Source: Bog-473 sp963809715 (GTDB taxonomy: Bacteria; Actinomycetota; Acidimicrobiia; Acidimicrobiales; RAAP-2). Taken from it: DNA of 64,000 bases. Positions 25,017-34,090 of the stretch are shown piece by piece (position 1 is the stretch's first letter; each line of letters starts with the position of its first letter). Below the pieces are notes generated by a model. The model did no database searches. It saw only the letters and a program-made list of their open reading frames with translations, and had not been told where the DNA came from. The stretch covers positions 124,001-188,000 of the forward strand of contig CAWEKO010000002.1 of assembly GCA_963809715.1 (NCBI GenBank). Direction: 5' to 3'. The position numbers were made by a program, and so were the translations under genes.

Positions 25017-26227
25017 ACCCGATTCGGAGAATCCCTTACGCCGGCAGCGTGCACGACGAGCGCGAGGTCGAGGCGGTATGCGCAGTGCTGTCGAGCGGGC
25101 CGCAGGCTCTTCGCATCGGCGCGAACGTGCGAGAGTTCGAGCGTCGCATCGCCGAGCTTTTTGGAAAGCGACGTGGGATCATGTGCAACTCCGGCTCTTC
25201 GGCGCTCTATCTCGCCGTCGAACTCCTCGCGCTGACGCCGGGCGATGAGGTCCTCACGCCGGCCGTCACCTTCTCGACTGATATAGCGCCACTCGTGCGC
25301 GCTGGTCTCATCCCTGTCTTCGTGGACGTCGAGGCCGACACGTACAACGTTGATGTGAACGGGATGGCCGAGATGATCGGTCCGCGAACAAAAGCCATAC
25401 TGGTGCCGAATCTGATCGGCAACGCGCCCGACTGGGATGCCGTCCGGGCCTTGGCCGACCGAAACGCCCTGAAGGTCGTCGAGGACTCATGCGACGCGCT
25501 GGGTTCGACGTTGCGCGGTACTCCCACAGGTACCAGGTCGGACATCTCCGTGACTTCCTTTGCGCTCAGCCACATCATCACTGCCGCAGGAACGGGTGGG
25601 ATGGTGTGCGTCGATGACGACGGGCTGGCTGATCGTTGCCTGTTGCTTCGGCGGTGGGGCCGCCGCTCGGAGATCCAACTCTTCGGCTCGGCTCGAGGGA
25701 CAGAAAGTAGGTTCTTCTCGTCCTTAGGCGAAGATGATCTGGAATACGACAATCTGTTCATCTTCGACGAGGTGGGGTGGAACTTCGAACCCTCTGAACT
25801 GTCCGCCGCCTTCGGCCTCGTGCAGTTGGACAAACTCAAGACCAATCTTGAGACCCGGAAGCGGAACTTCGCCCGTCTGTACGAGTACTTCAGCCGGCGC
25901 CCTGACGTGTTCGCCCTCGCTCGAACTACCATGGAACTCGACACAGCCTGGCACATGTTCCCGATTCGCGTCCTGCCCGAGTCAGGGATATCCCGCTCGG
26001 CCTTTCAGGAACACATGGAGCGCAACGGCGTCGATACTCGGATGGTGTGGACGGGCAACGTCACCCGTCAGCCTGCGTTCCGACATGCTCCCTGCCGTGT
26101 GCCCGCTGACGGCCTGCCCAGGGCTAACCAGATCATGGAGCAGGGACTCGTCCTACCTTCAAACCACGCGCTGAGCGACGACGACATCGACTACATATGG
26201 GAGATTGCAGAGGCCTTTCTCCCGTGA
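25013..26227 (+). CDS. DegT/DnrJ/EryC1 family PLP enzyme, ColD/E1-type (His in place of Lys)
   Basis: Protein of 404 aa with fold-type I PLP motifs: NSGSSALYLAVE, TPAVTFSTDI, VVEDSCDALGS, and SVTSFALSHIITAAGTGGMV. In most family members the last motif carries the PLP-binding Lys; here it is His187, as in GDP-4-keto-6-deoxymannose 3-dehydrase (ColD) and the E1 3-dehydrases. The later FDEVGWNFEPSELSAAFGLVQLDKL is also typical of that branch. Expected role: C-3 deoxygenation of a nucleotide sugar or a related dehydration, rather than transamination. Two SDR genes follow and may act on the product. Confidence 0.85.
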   Translation: MNPIRRIPYAGSVHDEREVEAVCAVLSSGPQALRIGANVREFERRIAELFGKRRGIMCNSGSSALYLAVELLALTPGDEVLTPAVTFSTDIAPLVRAGLIPVFVDVEADTYNVDVNGMAEMIGPRTKAILVPNLIGNAPDWDAVRALADRNALKVVEDSCDALGSTLRGTPTGTRSDISVTSFALSHIITAAGTGGMVCVDDDGLADRCLLLRRWGRRSEIQLFGSARGTESRFFSSLGEDDLEYDNLFIFDEVGWNFEPSELSAAFGLVQLDKLKTNLETRKRNFARLYEYFSRRPDVFALARTTMELDTAWHMFPIRVLPESGISRSAFQEHMERNGVDTRMVWTGNVTRQPAFRHAPCRVPADGLPRANQIMEQGLVLPSNHALSDDDIDYIWEIAEAFLP

Positions 26228-26282
26228 GCATTCCCTGCGAGGGCGCGCCGGAGGGCAACCGGTCGCCAGTGTTCACCCGGGC

Positions 26283-27113
26283 GTGACTGTCCGTACGAGA
26301 AGGCTCACGGGCCGCCGTGCCCTGGTGACTGGGGCCAGCCGCGGTATCGGTGCCGCAACGGCTCAGCGCTTGGCCGCAGAAGGTGCAGATGTGGCCATCA
26401 CGGCCCGTACGCTTGAGCACCATCCGACACTGGCCGGATCGCTGCGTGAGACCGCCGCGCGACTTAGTAGGTACGAAGGCCGCGTCATCCCCATCGTGGC
26501 CGACCTGACCGATCCCGAAGCGCGAGCCATGATTGTTACTAAGGCGGTCACCGGACTGGATGGCCCAATCGACATCTTGGTTAACAACGCCGCTGCTGCT
26601 ATCTACCAACCCCTGCTCGACTTCCCGCTCAGGCGCCGCCGACTCATTTTTGAGATCAACGTTCACGCTCCTCTCGACCTGGCTCAGGCCGTGCTCCCGG
26701 CGATGCTTGAGGTCGGTGAGGGCTGGATCGTCAACGTGTCGAGCGCTACCGCGTGGCCGTGGGAGCCGCCCTTTCGCCTTGGTGTCCTGGGCTCGTCAAC
26801 CGGCGTCTACGGTGCATCAAAGGCTGCCCTCAATCGGCTGACCAATGCGCTCGCGGTCGAGGTTGTTGGCAGTGGTGTGCGAGTGAATACAGTCGAACCC
26901 CGAGCGGCCGTGATGAGCGAGGGTGCCGAGGTGCTGGTTGGTGCGCCTCTGTCCGAGGACCAACTTGAGTCGATGGAGGAGATGGTCGAAGCCGTTGTCG
27001 CCTTGTGCGAGTGTCCGCCTGAGCGGACCGGTCGCACCCACGTGAGCCTCGAACTGCTCGACGAGCTCGGGATCGTTGCACGCGGACTCGACGGGTCGCC
27101 ACGCAGGGTATGA
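26283..27113 (+). CDS. short-chain dehydrogenase/reductase
   Basis: Protein of about 276 aa. Cofactor motif VTGASRGIGAATAQ, structural NNAAA, catalytic Ser region VNVSSATAW and YGASKAAL (Tyr-x-x-x-Lys). The GTG at 26283 puts the Rossmann motif at the usual distance from the N-terminus; the frame is open to 26205 inside the previous gene. Substrate unknown. It is likely in an operon with the ColD-like gene upstream and the next SDR. Confidence 0.83.
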   Translation: MTVRTRRLTGRRALVTGASRGIGAATAQRLAAEGADVAITARTLEHHPTLAGSLRETAARLSRYEGRVIPIVADLTDPEARAMIVTKAVTGLDGPIDILVNNAAAAIYQPLLDFPLRRRRLIFEINVHAPLDLAQAVLPAMLEVGEGWIVNVSSATAWPWEPPFRLGVLGSSTGVYGASKAALNRLTNALAVEVVGSGVRVNTVEPRAAVMSEGAEVLVGAPLSEDQLESMEEMVEAVVALCECPPERTGRTHVSLELLDELGIVARGLDGSPRRV

Positions 27114-27178
27114 GCGCAGGGTTTGCCAACTTCGAGGTCGATCCAGCGGACCCGCTGGTTGGACAATGAGGAGCACGT

Positions 27179-27916
27179 TTGTTTGATCTCACAGGACGCA
27201 CCGCCCTCGTCACCGGAGCTGGCCAGAACGTGGGGGAGGGTATTGCCCGCGCTCTGGCATCACAGGGCGCCATGGTGGCCGTCAACGACATAGAGGCCGA
27301 CCGTTGCCACGCAGTTGTCGATGCGATCAGCTCGGCCGGCGGACGGGCTATGACGGCCACATTCGACGTCACCGATCCCGACGCCGTGAGTTCGGTCATG
27401 GCAGTGCTTCCGCAGATCGACATCCTCGTCAACAACGCCGGAAACGGCGGAGCCCAAGCGATGAACGTCAAACCGTTCCGAGAGATGGACCCCTCTGACT
27501 GGGAAGGTCCCATCCGGGTCAACCTCTACGGAGTCCTCAATTGCACCCGAGCCGTGATCAACGGCATGTGTGATTCGGGCTGGGGACGGATCGTCACGAT
27601 CTCTTCGGGGGCCGGAACGGCCGGTGTCAACATTGGTGTCGCTCCGTATTCGGCCGGGAAGGGCGGGGGCATCTCATTTATGCGGACCCTCGCTCTGGAG
27701 GTCGCCAGGCAGGGCGTGACTGCCAACACGTTGGCAATCGGCCTCATGGGCCTACCCGATCCCGACATCACCGCCCAGCTGGCCAGAGCCATCCCAGTTG
27801 GCCGAACGGGCACGCCGGAGGATGTGGCGGGCGCCTGTGTGTGGCTGGTCTCGGACGAAGCGGGGTGGGTCACCGGTCAGACGATCGAGCTGAATGGGGG
27901 CTCCGTGACGACCTAA
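27179..27916 (+). CDS. short-chain dehydrogenase/reductase
   Basis: Protein of 245 aa with VTGAGQNVGEGIARAL, LVNNAGNGG, ISSGAGTAG and YSAGKGG (Tyr-x-x-x-Lys), ending in ELNGGSVTT like FabG-type reductases. The start is TTG at 27179 with GAGGAG about 7-10 nt upstream. Separate from the previous SDR by 65 bp, same strand. Substrate unknown; probably a 3-oxoacyl or sugar/alcohol oxidoreductase. Confidence 0.85.
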   Translation: MFDLTGRTALVTGAGQNVGEGIARALASQGAMVAVNDIEADRCHAVVDAISSAGGRAMTATFDVTDPDAVSSVMAVLPQIDILVNNAGNGGAQAMNVKPFREMDPSDWEGPIRVNLYGVLNCTRAVINGMCDSGWGRIVTISSGAGTAGVNIGVAPYSAGKGGGISFMRTLALEVARQGVTANTLAIGLMGLPDPDITAQLARAIPVGRTGTPEDVAGACVWLVSDEAGWVTGQTIELNGGSVTT

Positions 27917-27964
27917 TGGCTGAGTGCGGGCTGCAGTCTCAACTGACCAGGCGCTCGATGAGAG

Positions 27965-28062
27965 AGCGTCGCCGTTGTCACCGAGGCGAGCGAGGGGGGA
28001 TGGGAACGGCGATCGCACTTTGTCTTGCAGCCGAATGCGCACAGGTGGCGATCTCTGCCCGC
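27965..28062 (+). pseudogene. short-chain dehydrogenase N-terminal fragment, frameshifted
   Basis: One frame gives VAVVTEASEGG and, after a shift inside a run of six G, MGTAIALCLAAECAQVAISARS, which is the Rossmann start of an SDR (VTGAS-GGMG-AIA--LA-EGA-VAI-AR). Nothing further of the enzyme follows. Confidence 0.5.
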
Positions 28063-28488
28063 TCGGTCGGGGTCGGCGTCGTCAACTGCGTCGCGCTCAC
28101 AGGGACACTGCTCTTTGCGTGCCGGCTCACCTGAGAGACCATCCCGTTGAACCCACGCCAACCTGGGTCGGGATGTGGCCGTCCAGAAAGGTGCAGTTAC
28201 TCTCCATTTAGACCTATCGCTGCGGGCCCGAAGGGTCCATAGTCGTAGGAGAAGGTTGTTCTTCTACCAGAGGAGGTGAGGCATCTGGACGGTCGGGCCT
28301 GTGCAGGGCGCCTCCCTGATTCTGGATCATTGGGTGACCTGATGTTGCCCGAGCGGGGCTGAACCTCGAAGCAAACTGACGACAATCGACCCAGCAAGAC
28401 CCTGTTGGGGTCCAGTCGTGAAAATCTCGGCATTTCAGCCGTACCGAGGGTTCCGATCCAAAAGTTCCGAGGCGCCAACAACCGAGGA

Positions 28489-28527
28489 ACAACGCCCGCA
28501 TTCGCGAACAGAGAATGCGGGCGTTGT
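28489..28527. other. perfect 15-bp inverted repeat
   Basis: ACAACGCCCGCATTC (28489-28503) and its exact reverse complement (28513-28527) are separated by 9 bases. The hairpin would be very stable, but no T-run follows on either side, so a simple intrinsic terminator is not shown. It lies in the noncoding interval 28063-28598, where no gene was seen. Confidence 0.6.
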
Positions 28528-28598
28528 CGCGGGATCCGTGCGGAATCAGCAAGCGGCGGGTTGTCCAATGTTCGCGGTTGCGTTTCATCGGGGCGACA

Positions 28599-29194
28599 CC
28601 AGATGTACGTCGAAGCGTCTCAAGGCGCCATTCACACCCTCGTACGTAACTCCATCCCTTCATACGGGTGGGTCGTTCGGGGTGGCTGGAATATCGCCGA
28701 CTGCGTCGATCGCTCCTACGACCTCGAGGGTATGGCGGTGGGCACGGTGGCCGCCGGCCGCATCGGCCTGGCGGTTGCACCGAGGGACTCTTCGACGACG
28801 AGCTGACCGGATCTATAAATGGGGGGACATTCCTCGTGAACACGGCGCGCGGGAAGATCGCCAACCGTGACGCTGTCGTGCGGGCCCTCGAGAGCTGCCG
28901 GTTGGCAGGCTACGCCGGCGACGTCTGGTTCCCCCAGCCCGCGCCACAAGACCATCCATGGCGGACGATGCCCAACCATGGGATGACCCCCCACATCTCG
29001 GGGACCTCGCTCTCGGCTCAAGCCCGTTACGCCGCCGGGAATCGGGAGATCCTTGAGTGTTTCGTCGACGGGCGGCCCATCCGAGAGGAGTATTTGCGCG
29101 TGGACGGCGGCCGCCTAGCAGGACCGGTGCTCACTCCTATGGGGACGGGAACGCCACCTCGGGCGCGAAGGAGGCTGCGCGATTCAACCGCTGA
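28599..29194 (+). pseudogene. fdh: NAD-dependent formate dehydrogenase, decayed
   Basis: Three pieces of the single-subunit formate dehydrogenase follow each other in different frames: LVRNSIPSYGWVVRGGWNIA then DCVDRSYDLEGMAVGTVAAG and RIGLAV; after a deletion, NGGTFLVNTARGKIANRD, LAGYAGDVWFPQPAPQDHPW and MTPHISGTSLSAQARYAAG; and after a further shift near 29130, SYGDGNATSGAKEAARFNR and stop. The N-terminal half and the segment of about 80 residues after the Rossmann motif are missing. Catalytic His in TPHISG remains. It is a clear pseudogene, not explainable by one sequencing error. Confidence 0.75.
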
Positions 29195-29512
29195 TCGATC
29201 GAGCGTAGAACTCGTCCGGTGCGGCACCGATCCTTCCATGTCGCTGATGACGCCGAATGCTTGCGCCCGAAACCTGACGTCGTGAAACAGCATGGTCGTG
29301 AGGATGTAGACGGGGGGATGAGGAGGGCGGTGCCCTTCTTTCAAGGATTCAATTCCGGAGGATCAGGACCCCCAAGCCTGGGGCGGCGTTCCTGGGCACT
29401 GCTCCTACGGCGTAGCTGGAAAGGCCCATCAAGCAGCGTGAAGGTGCAGCCCGGACTACGGTTCGGAGAGGTATTGGCCCATCAAGGCCCGGGGTAGGAG
29501 GTTGGAGGGGAC

Positions 29513-30820
29513 ATGACCGACCTGATTGAGCGCGTCGATACGGCGTTTTCCGAGGGCGACGAACCCGCTTCGACGAGTGGGACGGCGAGGGCCGCGGCGC
29601 CCGGAAGAGCGCGCCCACACGCGGAGATGGCGACCAACCGTCCCCTCCACGTCCTCTTCGCGGTGGCCGCCGGGGGTTCGGCGATGCTGCTCTTCGCCAT
29701 GGCGTCTGGACACCTCCACGGCCTGCGGGCGACCGTGGCCATCGTCGCAGCGCTCGCCGAGGTTGTGCTGGCCGTCGGGGCGTTCGCCCGTCCCTCGCGC
29801 GCCCTGTTCGGGGCCGCCGTCGCTGTGAACGCGGCCGTGGTTGCCTTCTGGCTTCTCACCGCCCCGCCGCACGGCGTCTCGTGGGCGACGGCCGGCATCG
29901 GCGTTGGCTTATCCTCCCTGGTGCTGGTGCTCGGCACGCTGCTCGCCGTGCGACCCGAATCGGGCGCGACGTGGTCGTCGGGTACCTCGGTGATCGGCTC
30001 GGTGGTGCCGGTCGCGGTCGCTGCTCTTGCGATCGGGGCGCTCTTCGCCACCGGTACCCCCACCTCGGCACGTACGCATGCCACGTCGGCCACCGCCGCA
30101 CCATCGGGCGTCAACGCCTCGACCGCGCTGGCCGAGCAGACGACGGTCAAGGTGCCGGGCGAGAATTCGAAGACGTTCGCCAGCACGCTGGCCGGCAACA
30201 CCACCGAGCAGTCCGAGAACGCCAAGTGGGTCCCGCTCGATGCCGGGGACCAGGCCGTTCTGACCCAGCAGCTAACTGGGGCCTATCAGGCGGCCATGCG
30301 GTTCCCAACTGTGGCGTCGGCCAAGGCAGCTCACATGATCCTGGCCGGCGGCATGGCGCCCGGGGTGGGCGCCCACTACCAGGAGATCAGTGCCGAGGCA
30401 TTCAAGGGCATCAACCCCGACGGCACCATCAACGCGCTCTACCCAGCATCGTGGATCTACGCCAGCGCGGCTGACAACGCGCCCGTCGTGGGTGTGATGT
30501 ACGAATCAATGAACAACACGGCGCCAGCGGGCTTTATCGGGCCTAATGACCACTGGCACCGCCACTCTGACGTCTGCATTCAGCCGGGGCTCAACGGCAC
30601 GATCGGCGTGCCGTTCGCGGCTGACCAGGACGTGACGCCACAGGAGTGCGCGGACGTGCATGGCGACTTCATGAAGAAGACGGTGTGGATGGTCCACGCC
30701 TGGGTGGTGCCGGGTTGGGAGAGCCCACAGGGCGTCTTCTCGCACGACAACTTGCACATTTACTGCCCGGGGAACACCGACCTGACCAACGCAATCGGGT
30801 TCTGCGACCGTCAGTCCTGA
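29513..30820 (+). CDS. membrane protein with extracytoplasmic His/Cys-containing domain, copper-operon linked
   Basis: Protein of 435 aa. About residues 40-185 contain four to five hydrophobic helices; residues 190-435 form a polar outside domain. The latter holds GPNDHWHRHSDVCIQP and later MVHAWVVPGWESPQGVFSHD and NLHIYCPG, a set of His, Cys and Met residues that could bind metal. No named domain was recognised. The CopC-CopD gene starts 34 bp downstream and YcnI follows, so a role in periplasmic copper handling is inferred. The start ATG lies after GGAGGGGAC, a good ribosome binding site. Confidence 0.75.
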   Translation: MTDLIERVDTAFSEGDEPASTSGTARAAAPGRARPHAEMATNRPLHVLFAVAAGGSAMLLFAMASGHLHGLRATVAIVAALAEVVLAVGAFARPSRALFGAAVAVNAAVVAFWLLTAPPHGVSWATAGIGVGLSSLVLVLGTLLAVRPESGATWSSGTSVIGSVVPVAVAALAIGALFATGTPTSARTHATSATAAPSGVNASTALAEQTTVKVPGENSKTFASTLAGNTTEQSENAKWVPLDAGDQAVLTQQLTGAYQAAMRFPTVASAKAAHMILAGGMAPGVGAHYQEISAEAFKGINPDGTINALYPASWIYASAADNAPVVGVMYESMNNTAPAGFIGPNDHWHRHSDVCIQPGLNGTIGVPFAADQDVTPQECADVHGDFMKKTVWMVHAWVVPGWESPQGVFSHDNLHIYCPGNTDLTNAIGFCDRQS

Positions 30821-30854
30821 GCCGGTCATTCTTCCCGATCACCGTTCCCGGCTT

Positions 30855-32819
30855 GTGCCAGCATTCCTGCGGGTGACGAAGGCGACGACTGCGCACCGCC
30901 TACGTCGTCTGTGCCTCGCTGGCAGCGCGCTTACGTCCCTCGTCGTCCTCGGGTGGGCCGCACCGGCGGCGGCCCACGCCGCCGTAGTCTCGTCCTCGCC
31001 CGTCCAGGGGCAGCACCTCCCGAAGGCACCGCACGAGGTCACGATTGTCTTCGACCAACCGGTGCAGCCAGACGATGGCGGCCTGGTCGTTCTCGATTCG
31101 AATGGCATTGCGGTACAGGTCTCGTCGAGGCACCCAAGGCCCGACACCCTTGAGGCCACGCTGCCCGCGTCGCTCGGCTCGGGCGCCTACGTCTCCAACT
31201 ACACGGTCACGTCTGTCGACGGCCACGTCGTGAACGGAGGCATCGTCTTCCTCGCCGGTAACGTGAAAGCGGGCGCAATCACGGCGTTGGCGAGGCCGAA
31301 GACAACGCTGACCAACTGGGTCGACGACTTCGGGCAGTTCCTCGTCTATTTGGGCGTGCTGGTAGCGGCCGGGCTGGCCTTCTTCGTGGCCTTCGTCTTG
31401 CGCGGCGGGGGCGAGGAGCGGCGCCTGCGGCGCGTCACCTACCTCGCGGCCGCGGCCGGCGTCGTCGGGATGGCAGTGACCGGCGCAACGCAGTCTGTGC
31501 TGACCGGGGGCGGGGTGGCCTCGATCGTGCATTGGAGCGTCGAGCGGCAGTCCTTCGGCGGCAAGTTCGGCCAGCAGTGCGCTGTCCAGCTCGTGGGGCT
31601 GGCTGTCTGCGTGGTCTCTTTCCGTGTTCGCACCACCATGACGCGCCAGTTCGCAGCGTTTTACGGACTGGTCATCGCGGCCGGCGCGTTCGTGCTCTTC
31701 GGGCACGCCCTGGTGTCGCCCGAACGCTGGCTCAGCATCCCGGCCGACGTGGTCCACGTCGTGTTCGCCGCCATGTGGGCGGGAGGCCTCGTCGGCCTGC
31801 TCATGGTCCTGCGCACTCGCCTGCGTGGGGCGCGCCGGGCGGGCCAGCTCCTCGCCCGCTCCGAGCTCGGCGAGGTTGCTGGCCTCGGTGATGCCTCGGC
31901 GACATCAGCCCGCCCGATCAGCGTGGCGGGGAGTGCTGCCGGCTCGGGTGCGACTGCGACCGCGCTGTTGGAGCGCCCGCCTCCCCTCGCGGTGCACAGT
32001 GGGTCGGGAACCCAGGAGTCCGACAACTGGAATCACTACGGGCACGGCGATGCAGACGGGTGCGGCGACGCCAACACGCAGACGGCAGACGACGGAGGCG
32101 GCGCACTACTGGCGTCGACGGCCGGCGTGATCAGCCGATTCTCTACTATGGCCGGCGTCTCTTTCGCTGGCATCATCGTCGCCGGCACGCTGCTCGCGGT
32201 CGTCGAGGTGGGGTCGGTCGCCAACCTGTTCGAGACGGGCTACGGCCAACTGCTGCTGCTCAAGATCGCGGTGGTCGGCCTCTTGCTCTTCCTCGCCGGG
32301 TACAACCGCTACTTCTTGTTGCCCGGACTATTGGCGGCCTCGGCCGCAGGGCACACCGGGGTGGCGGAGGGCTGGCGACGTCTCGTCTCGACCGTCCGCC
32401 TCGAGGTGCTGGGCATGGTGGCGGTGCTCGGTGTTACCGCCGTCCTGGCCAACGGCACCCCGAGCAACGGGGCCTCAGCTCCGCCGCCGGTGGCGTTCAT
32501 TCAGACCCAACCCTTCGACGGCGGCCACGTGATGCTGCACATCACGCCCAATGCCGCGCTGGTGAACAACTGGACGGTCCAGTTCACCGGAGCGAACAGG
32601 GCGCCGGCAGACTTGGCCGAGAGCGTGTCGGTCTATCTCGTCTTGCCTTCAGAGAACGTCGGGCCGATCGAAACCGACATGAAGAGGATCGGCGTCGGTC
32701 GCTTCGTCCTCGCCAACAGCCCTAATCCGCCCATCGTGGGCAAGTGGCAGATCGTCTTGCAGGTGCAGGTGTCGGAGTTCAGCCAACCCGACGTCAGCTT
32801 CGTCGATGCCGTGCAGTAG
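30855..32819 (+). CDS. CopC-CopD fusion copper transport/resistance protein
   Basis: Protein of 654 aa beginning at GTG. Signal peptide to about residue 40, then a CopC beta-barrel whose first residues after AAA are HAAVVSSSP (His41, the N-terminal copper ligand) and which contains TSVDGHVVNGG with a second His. A CopD domain follows from about 145 with eight or more helices, interrupted by a Ser/Ala/Gly-rich loop of about 90 residues (roughly 325-425, HYGHGDADGCGDAN). A C-terminal outside domain (about 550-654) follows. CopC binds copper outside the membrane and CopD takes it across. Middle gene of the copper operon. Confidence 0.88.
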   Translation: MPAFLRVTKATTAHRLRRLCLAGSALTSLVVLGWAAPAAAHAAVVSSSPVQGQHLPKAPHEVTIVFDQPVQPDDGGLVVLDSNGIAVQVSSRHPRPDTLEATLPASLGSGAYVSNYTVTSVDGHVVNGGIVFLAGNVKAGAITALARPKTTLTNWVDDFGQFLVYLGVLVAAGLAFFVAFVLRGGGEERRLRRVTYLAAAAGVVGMAVTGATQSVLTGGGVASIVHWSVERQSFGGKFGQQCAVQLVGLAVCVVSFRVRTTMTRQFAAFYGLVIAAGAFVLFGHALVSPERWLSIPADVVHVVFAAMWAGGLVGLLMVLRTRLRGARRAGQLLARSELGEVAGLGDASATSARPISVAGSAAGSGATATALLERPPPLAVHSGSGTQESDNWNHYGHGDADGCGDANTQTADDGGGALLASTAGVISRFSTMAGVSFAGIIVAGTLLAVVEVGSVANLFETGYGQLLLLKIAVVGLLLFLAGYNRYFLLPGLLAASAAGHTGVAEGWRRLVSTVRLEVLGMVAVLGVTAVLANGTPSNGASAPPPVAFIQTQPFDGGHVMLHITPNAALVNNWTVQFTGANRAPADLAESVSVYLVLPSENVGPIETDMKRIGVGRFVLANSPNPPIVGKWQIVLQVQVSEFSQPDVSFVDAVQ

Positions 32820-32848
32820 CGCTGTTGCGACGGCAGAAGGAGTGGAAG

Positions 32849-33586
32849 ATGATACGGAAGTTCGCACTGATCGTCGCGTGCGCGCTGGCCTTTGTCGTCC
32901 TCGATGCCAGCATGACGAGCGCACATGTGACGGTCAGCCCGTCGAGCCTCCCAAAAGGTTCGGACGACGCCATCCTGACCTTCCGCGTCCCGAACGAGTC
33001 GGCTACCGCAGCGGTGACGGGACTGAATATCCAGTTCCCCCTTGCGCACCCGATCGTGCTGCTCAACCCCGAGGCCGGGTCGGGCTGGCAGGTGCAGGTC
33101 GTCAAGGCGGTTCTGCCCAAGCCCATCACCACCGACGACGGCACGTTCACCTCGACGGTCAGTGAGATCGACTGGTCGGGGGGCAGCATTCCCGTCGGCC
33201 AGTTCGACGAGTTCAATGTGCTGGCCCAGGGCATCCCGACAGGGACCTCTCAACTCGTCTTCAAGGCGATCCAGAAGTACAGCGACGGCACAGTGGTTTC
33301 GTGGATCGAGGTCCCCGACAAGGCGGTTCCCGATCCCGAACACCCGGCCCCGACGATCACGTTGACGGCGTCCGGAGGCAGCGGCGCCGCGGCGACGTCG
33401 ACCGCGTCCACCGACGCGGTGCCTGCGGTGGCCCCGACCTCGTCGGGTTCGAACGCACAGTCGATCGCCGCGCTGATTCTGGCCGGTTTCGCGGTGCTGC
33501 TCGGACTGCTAGCGGTCTGGCTGAGTCGGCCCCGTCTCGGCCAAAATCCAGTGGGCGAGAACGCATCCGAGAAGCCCGCCGTTTGA
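32849..33586 (+). CDS. YcnI-like copper-binding protein (DUF1775)
   Basis: Secreted, membrane-anchored protein of 245 aa. Signal peptide ends before HVTVSPSSLPKG, so His becomes the mature N-terminus as in YcnI, which binds Cu(II) through it. The DUF1775 domain runs to about residue 170 (EIDWSGGSIPVGQFDEF), then a Thr/Ser/Ala linker and one C-terminal transmembrane helix with a short basic tail. AAGGAG lies just before the ATG at 32849; the gene is 29 bp after CopC-CopD. YcnI and CopCD are commonly linked in actinobacteria and Bacillus. Confidence 0.88.
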   Translation: MIRKFALIVACALAFVVLDASMTSAHVTVSPSSLPKGSDDAILTFRVPNESATAAVTGLNIQFPLAHPIVLLNPEAGSGWQVQVVKAVLPKPITTDDGTFTSTVSEIDWSGGSIPVGQFDEFNVLAQGIPTGTSQLVFKAIQKYSDGTVVSWIEVPDKAVPDPEHPAPTITLTASGGSGAAATSTASTDAVPAVAPTSSGSNAQSIAALILAGFAVLLGLLAVWLSRPRLGQNPVGENASEKPAV

Positions 33587-33788
33587 TCGTGCCCGTGGCG
33601 GCGGGAAAACATTCGTGCAGTCCGATCGCATCAATGGCCGACCAGGAGATCGTGGCCATTGTCGCGCCAAGTGGTCAGTGGTTTATCGACTGTCATCCTC
33701 CGATGCCTCGAAAGCCATGCCCAAGGTCCAAGCCGAAGCTGCAGACGGTTTGATCAGCGCCCCGAAGGGAATGCTGGTAGTGCTGACA

Positions 33789-33944
33789 GTAGAGCGCTCT
33801 ATTACCGGGACAGGGACATATCCGCTGGACGAAGTGGAAACTGGCTGGCCGGAACCGCTTCAGAGGATCTGCTGGACCTAAACGACGAAATCCATCACCT
33901 GGCCGAGGTGAGGGTCGCTGGTTCGAATCCCGTCTTCCGCTGCA
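33789..33944 (+). repeat. tRNA-Gly(GCC)-derived dispersed element, copy 5
   Basis: Unit of 156 bp: GTAGAGCGCTCTATTAC, GCTGGACGAAGTGGAAACTGG, ACGACGAAATC, loop TGGCCGA still with GCC in the anticodon position, T arm GGGTCGCTGGTTCGAATCCC and CTTCCGCTGCA. Located between the convergent YcnI and secreted hydrolase genes. The flanks (33587-33788, 33945-34090) hold nothing else. Confidence 0.83.
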
Positions 33945-34090
33945 AGAATACTCCTGGTGAAGTCCTTGCGATTCCTCTCGATCTTCCATGGGTTGACTTA
34001 CGAGCACGTCAACGGATTCAACTAGACCGAAATTCAGCACCTGCCAACCTGTAACTCGACAACCCCGGCGACCGTAGCGGCGTATCCAAC

